Positions 31,974 to 33,830 of a stretch of 33,830 bases of DNA are shown piece by piece; the first letter of the stretch is position 1; each line of letters begins with the position of its first letter. The notes under the pieces are model-generated. The model did no database searches, was not told the origin of the DNA, and was given only the letters and a program-made list of their open reading frames with translations. The position numbers and the translations under genes were made by a program. Source of the stretch: Bradyrhizobium manausense (GTDB taxonomy: Bacteria; Pseudomonadota; Alphaproteobacteria; Rhizobiales; Xanthobacteraceae); assembly GCF_018129685.1 (NCBI RefSeq), contig NZ_JAFCLG010000034.1:1-33830 (forward strand), written 5' to 3'.

Positions 31974-32008
31974 CATTTCAACTGCCTGCCGACCATTTCA
32001 ACTGCCTG
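31974..32008. promoter_or_regulatory. 15-bp direct repeat upstream of pit
   Basis: CATTTCAACTGCCTG occurs at 31974-31988 and 31994-32008, a 20-base period, about two helical turns. It lies 49 to 83 bases before the phosphate transporter start. A regulator binding two sites on one DNA face is possible. It is not a convincing Pho box (those are 11-base direct repeats), although CTGTCAC follows immediately. It could also be a duplication without function. Confidence 0.4.
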
Positions 32009-32056
32009 TCACATACAGCGCGCAAACTTCTGGACCTTAGGACCAGGAGAATTTCC

Positions 32057-33679
32057 ATGAGTGACGTTGCTTTGCCAGGCTCGATCGAGCCGGCCTTGAG
32101 TAAGGGGCCAGACCTCAATCGCGGATTCCATCCGCTCACCGGCGTGATCTACATGGGGGTGATCGCCGCCGCACTGCTCTTCGTTGCCTACAGCATCTGG
32201 GTCGACGTCGATGCATCAGGCGCGCAGATCAAGACTTTCGCCCCCTTCCTCCTGCTCTTCGTCGCGCTTCTGATCGCGCTCGGCTTCGAGTTCGTGAACG
32301 GTTTCCACGACACCGCCAACGCTGTCGCGACCGTGATCTACACCCGCTCGCTGCCCGCCCACATCGCCGTGGTGTGGTCCGGCATGTTCAACCTGTTCGG
32401 CGTGCTGCTGTCCTCCGGCGCGGTCGCGTTCGGCATCGTCTCGCTGTTGCCGGTCGAGTTGATCCTCCAGGTCGGCTCCAGCGCCGGCTTCGCAATGGTG
32501 TTCGCGCTGCTGATTGCCGCCATCATCTGGAACGTCGGCACCTGGTATTTCGGCCTGCCGGCCTCGAGCTCGCATACCCTGATCGGCTCGATCATGGGTG
32601 TCGGCATCATGAACGCGGTCCTGCATGGTCGCAGCGGCACCACCGGTGTCGACTGGACCCAGGCCACCAACATCGGCAAGGCGCTGCTGCTGTCGCCGCT
32701 GTTCGGCTTCGCGCTTGCCGCCGGCCTGCTGCTGATCCTGCGCACCGTGCTGCTGCGCGCAACGCCCGCCCTGTTCGGCGAGCCGAAGGGCGACCAGCCG
32801 CCGCCGTGGTGGATCCGCGGCATCCTGATCCTCACCTGCACCCTTGTGAGTTTCTTCCACGGCTCCAATGACGGTCAGAAGGGCATGGGCCTGATCATGC
32901 TGATCCTGATCGGTACCGTGCCGACGGCCTACGCGCTCAACCGCGCACTGCCGGAGAGCCAGATCACTCTGTTCAGCCAGAACTCGGAGGCTGCCAGCAA
33001 GATCATCGAAAGCAAGGCCGCCGGCTACAACGTGATCGGCAATCCGCGCCCGGCCGTGACCAACTATGTCGCCCAGCACGAGGTCAATGGCGGCACGTTC
33101 CCGTCGCTTGCAGTTCTGGTGCGGGACATCGCCAAGCAGGTGACTACCTACGGCTCGCTCGCGAAGGTACCGGCCGACCTCGTCGGCAACACCCGCAACG
33201 ACATGTACCTCGCATCGGAAGCACTGCGCTTCCTGATGAAGGACAAGGAAGCCGAACTCAGCGCCGCCGACGTCACCGTGCTCAACGCCTACAAGGGCTC
33301 GCTCGACAGCGCCACGAAGTTCATCCCCGGCTGGGTGAAGATCGTGGTCGCCATCGCGCTTGGCCTCGGCACCATGGTCGGCTGGAAGCGCATCGTCGTC
33401 ACCGTCGGCGAGAAGATCGGCAAGACGCACCTGACCTACGCGCAGGGCGCCTGCGCCGAGATCACTGCGGCCGCCACCATCGCCGCCGCAGACGTCTACG
33501 GCCTGCCGGTCTCGACCACCCACGTGCTGTCGTCAGGTATCGCAGGCACCATGGCCGCCAACGGCTCGGGCCTGCAATGGGCGACGATCCGCAACATCGC
33601 CATGGCCTGGGTGCTGACTTTGCCGGCCGCGATGATCATCTCGGGCGTGCTGTATTACCTGTTCTCGCACGTGTTCTGA
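32057..33679 (+). CDS. pit: Low-affinity inorganic phosphate transporter (PiT family)
   Basis: This is a 540-residue inner-membrane cation/phosphate symporter. The two family signature regions are present: EFVNGFHDTANAVAT with NGFHDTAN at 81-88, and FFHGSNDGQKG at about 268-276. Together they form the inverted repeats of the PiT fold, with about ten to twelve membrane spans. A long hydrophilic loop (about residues 315-430) separates the halves, as in many bacterial members. The ATG at 32057 follows CAGGAGA at the usual distance. Unlike many rhizobial pit genes, no DUF47 accessory protein is adjacent. A strong terminator lies 22 bases after the stop. PhoB repression is possible by analogy with other rhizobia but is not visible here with confidence. 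Confidence 0.93.
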   Translation: MSDVALPGSIEPALSKGPDLNRGFHPLTGVIYMGVIAAALLFVAYSIWVDVDASGAQIKTFAPFLLLFVALLIALGFEFVNGFHDTANAVATVIYTRSLPAHIAVVWSGMFNLFGVLLSSGAVAFGIVSLLPVELILQVGSSAGFAMVFALLIAAIIWNVGTWYFGLPASSSHTLIGSIMGVGIMNAVLHGRSGTTGVDWTQATNIGKALLLSPLFGFALAAGLLLILRTVLLRATPALFGEPKGDQPPPWWIRGILILTCTLVSFFHGSNDGQKGMGLIMLILIGTVPTAYALNRALPESQITLFSQNSEAASKIIESKAAGYNVIGNPRPAVTNYVAQHEVNGGTFPSLAVLVRDIAKQVTTYGSLAKVPADLVGNTRNDMYLASEALRFLMKDKEAELSAADVTVLNAYKGSLDSATKFIPGWVKIVVAIALGLGTMVGWKRIVVTVGEKIGKTHLTYAQGACAEITAAATIAAADVYGLPVSTTHVLSSGIAGTMAANGSGLQWATIRNIAMAWVLTLPAAMIISGVLYYLFSHVF

Positions 33680-33701
33680 GCCGCGACCCGGCACACCGAC
33701 A

Positions 33702-33732
33702 AAAAGGGCCCGTGCGATGCACGGGCCCTTTT
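33702..33732 (+). terminator. Rho-independent terminator of pit
   Basis: The perfect 14-bp stem AAAAGGGCCCGTGC (33702-33715) with GCACGGGCCCTTTT (33719-33732) closes a three-base loop. The stem ends in AAAA/TTTT, so a T-run follows the GC-rich part in either direction. It lies 22 bases after the pit stop and is the best terminator in the window. It could also stop transcripts arriving from the right. Confidence 0.9.
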
Positions 33733-33760
33733 CATTTGTCTTTCGCTCTAGGGTCCGGAC

Positions 33761-33830
33761 TCAATTAGTCCACCATGAGACTGCGGCTGCCAACAGGATT
33801 GCAGACAGGAAGATGTCTGCGCGCTTGTCG
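33761..33830 (-). CDS. C-terminal end of a probable IS5-type transposase (cut by the window edge)
   Basis: Reading the minus strand from the right edge gives an open frame of 22 residues, DKRADIFLSAILLAAAVSWW followed by Thr-Asn, ending at a TGA at 33763-33761. The hydrophobic ending with a Trp pair and the KRxD segment resemble the C-termini of IS5-family transposases of rhizobia. GGGTCCGGACTC (33751-33762) could be the terminal inverted repeat of the element. The rest of the gene lies outside the window, so whether it is intact is unknown. Confidence 0.45.
   Translation of the reverse strand, partial: DKRADIFLSAILLAAAVSWWTN

Noticed and set aside
31991..32020. Possible Pho box upstream of pit
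   Set aside because: Only one CTGTCA-like half-site is present and the direct repeat has a 20-base rather than an 11-base period.
32216..33523. 435-codon minus-strand open frame opposite pit
   Set aside because: Pit signature motifs are on the plus strand, and the antisense protein is a charged, low-complexity shadow.
1..33830. CRISPR arrays, tRNA, rRNA or a complete mobile element
   Set aside because: The only repeats are palindromic elements, one 18-bp tandem duplication and short direct repeats; no regularly spaced array, RNA gene or intact transposase was seen.

Overview
The window is high-GC alphaproteobacterial chromosome, most likely from Bradyrhizobium or a close relative. Four observations support this. 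The two-gene unit at 6041-7227 matches the EcfF/OsrA system described in Bradyrhizobium japonicum, down to cysteines at residues 129 and 179. The SOS operator has the alphaproteobacterial GTTC-N7-GTTC form. Dispersed palindromic repeats of the kind common in Bradyrhizobiaceae occur here. The cassette imuA-imuB-dnaE2 is typical of the class. I see no tRNA, rRNA or CRISPR array. The only trace of an insertion sequence is a transposase-like tail cut by the right edge.

Left part (1-8200): a minus-strand operon encodes an ECF sigma factor, a single-span anti-sigma factor and a secreted subtilisin-like peptidase, ending at a clear terminator. It is followed by a membrane GG(E)EF diguanylate cyclase and a DUF2336 protein on the plus strand. 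A second ECF module, ecfF-osrA, converges on these across a hairpin, with a candidate autoregulatory promoter upstream. An Ala-rich exported or anchored protein closes this part.

Middle part (8270-23220): mainly metabolic and envelope genes. These are an enoyl-CoA hydratase, an acetyl-CoA hydrolase/transferase-family protein, a TolC-type outer-membrane factor, a GYF_2/ClpP-like membrane protein, a small P-loop protein, an amidohydrolase, a heavy-metal RND pump with its adaptor, a CaiB-type CoA transferase, a small membrane protein and an SDR oxidoreductase. Three successive convergent gene pairs here are separated by only 1 to 6 bases.

Right part (23370-33680): a DNA-damage island. imuA-imuB-dnaE2 (the mutagenic translesion polymerase cassette) runs leftward. 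A radical-SAM 'DNA modification/repair' gene and a DUF4130-UdgX fusion run rightward. A single SOS box lies between the two divergent operons and could control both. The dnaE2 gene carries a 107-bp palindromic repeat that keeps the reading frame and adds about 36 residues. A phosphate transporter (pit) with a strong terminator follows, then the end of a probable IS element.

The most interesting points are three. First, the anti-sigma factor next to the subtilase has a periplasmic domain that looks like a subtilase propeptide. Second, the shared SOS box suggests that mutagenic repair and the radical-SAM/UdgX pair are co-regulated. Third, an extragenic palindrome has become protein-coding sequence inside DnaE2.
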